A DNA stretch of 5,678 nucleotides from NCBI GenBank assembly GCA_021323355.1, contig JAJONK010000188.1, positions 1 to 5,678 of the forward strand. The letters run 5' to 3'. Below, piece by piece: positions 5,557-5,678 of the stretch. Each line of letters starts with the position of its first letter. The first letter of the stretch is position 1. A model generated the notes under the pieces. That model made no database searches. It was not told where the DNA came from and was given only the letters and a program-made list of their open reading frames with translations. The translations under genes and the position numbers were made by a program. The DNA is from Deltaproteobacteria bacterium. GTDB taxonomy: Bacteria; Desulfobacterota; Binatia; UBA9968.

Positions 5557-5678
5557 TTACTGATTTGCTGAGCTGTACACTTCGCGAACTATCGCGGTTG
5601 GACGAATCTTTACTTCATTGAAGATAACCGCGATATAAAGTGCAACGATGCCGATACTAAATATGCTTAGCCCCCCTA
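5557..5678 (-). CDS. C-terminal end of a membrane-anchored family 2 glycosyltransferase (partial)
   Basis: Only the last 39 codons are in the window, running in from the right edge to TAA at 5557-5559. The peptide has a hydrophobic stretch (LSIFSIGIVALYIAVIF), then NEVKIRPTAIVREVY and a short polar end. This matches the C-terminus of GtrB/DPM1-like family 2 glycosyltransferases, where the last transmembrane helix (usually ending GEYxGRIxxE) is followed by a cytosolic xEVKxRPxYIV motif. Those enzymes typically transfer a sugar from a nucleotide donor to undecaprenyl phosphate. The usual Gly-Glu of the helix end is replaced here by Ala-Leu. The stop lies eight bases before the MT3 start, so this gene heads or precedes the operon that includes MT3 and the WbqC-family gene. 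The subfamily cannot be settled from the tail alone. Confidence 0.75.
   Translation of the reverse strand, partial: GGLSIFSIGIVALYIAVIFNEVKIRPTAIVREVYSSANQ

Noticed and set aside
1..5678. CRISPR array, tRNA, rRNA or known riboswitch
   Set aside because: I found no regularly spaced repeats, no cloverleaf-like segment and no conserved RNA motif on reading either strand.

Overview
The window looks like chromosomal DNA from a GC-rich Gram-negative bacterium, most likely an alphaproteobacterium of the Bradyrhizobium/Methylobacterium kind. That placement is inferred from base composition, the style of the proteins, and an IS630 tail of a type common in those genera. It is not based on a marker gene. 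The content is a surface-glycan biosynthesis and modification locus bordered on the left by insertion-sequence debris.

Layout. Positions 1-294 hold the 3' end of a frameshifted IS630-family transposase. Positions 295-606 hold no gene I can support, but there is an 8-bp tandem repeat next to the IS tail and an inverted repeat just past the stop of the next gene. On the minus strand, 607-1221 encodes a small class I SAM-dependent methyltransferase (MT1) of a type found beside polysaccharide genes. A divergent intergenic stretch (1222-1478) follows. On the plus strand lie a secreted four-cysteine protein of unknown function (1479-2012), a WecE/RffA-like sugar aminotransferase of the DegT/DnrJ/EryC1/StrS family (2054-3244), and a methyltransferase with an N-terminal zinc ribbon (MT2, 3241-4188). 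The last two overlap by ATGA. On the minus strand, converging on MT2, is a right-hand operon read from the window's right edge: the last 39 codons of a membrane-anchored family 2 glycosyltransferase (5557-5678), a third methyltransferase (MT3, 4901-5548), and a WbqC-family protein (4072-4824). The WbqC-family gene overlaps the 3' end of MT2 tail to tail by 117 bp.

How the genes fit together. The aminotransferase is expected to convert a dTDP-4-keto-6-deoxyhexose to a 4-amino-4,6-dideoxyhexose. The glycosyltransferase would move a sugar to a lipid carrier or acceptor. The three unrelated-looking methyltransferases could methylate sugars or end-cap the chain. WbqC-family proteins recur in O-antigen and other polysaccharide loci without a settled biochemical role. 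The combined picture is synthesis of an amino-deoxy, possibly methylated, surface polysaccharide or glycolipid. The repeated strand switches, the IS remnant, and the lower-GC WbqC-family gene suggest a mosaic region assembled by transfer and rearrangement.
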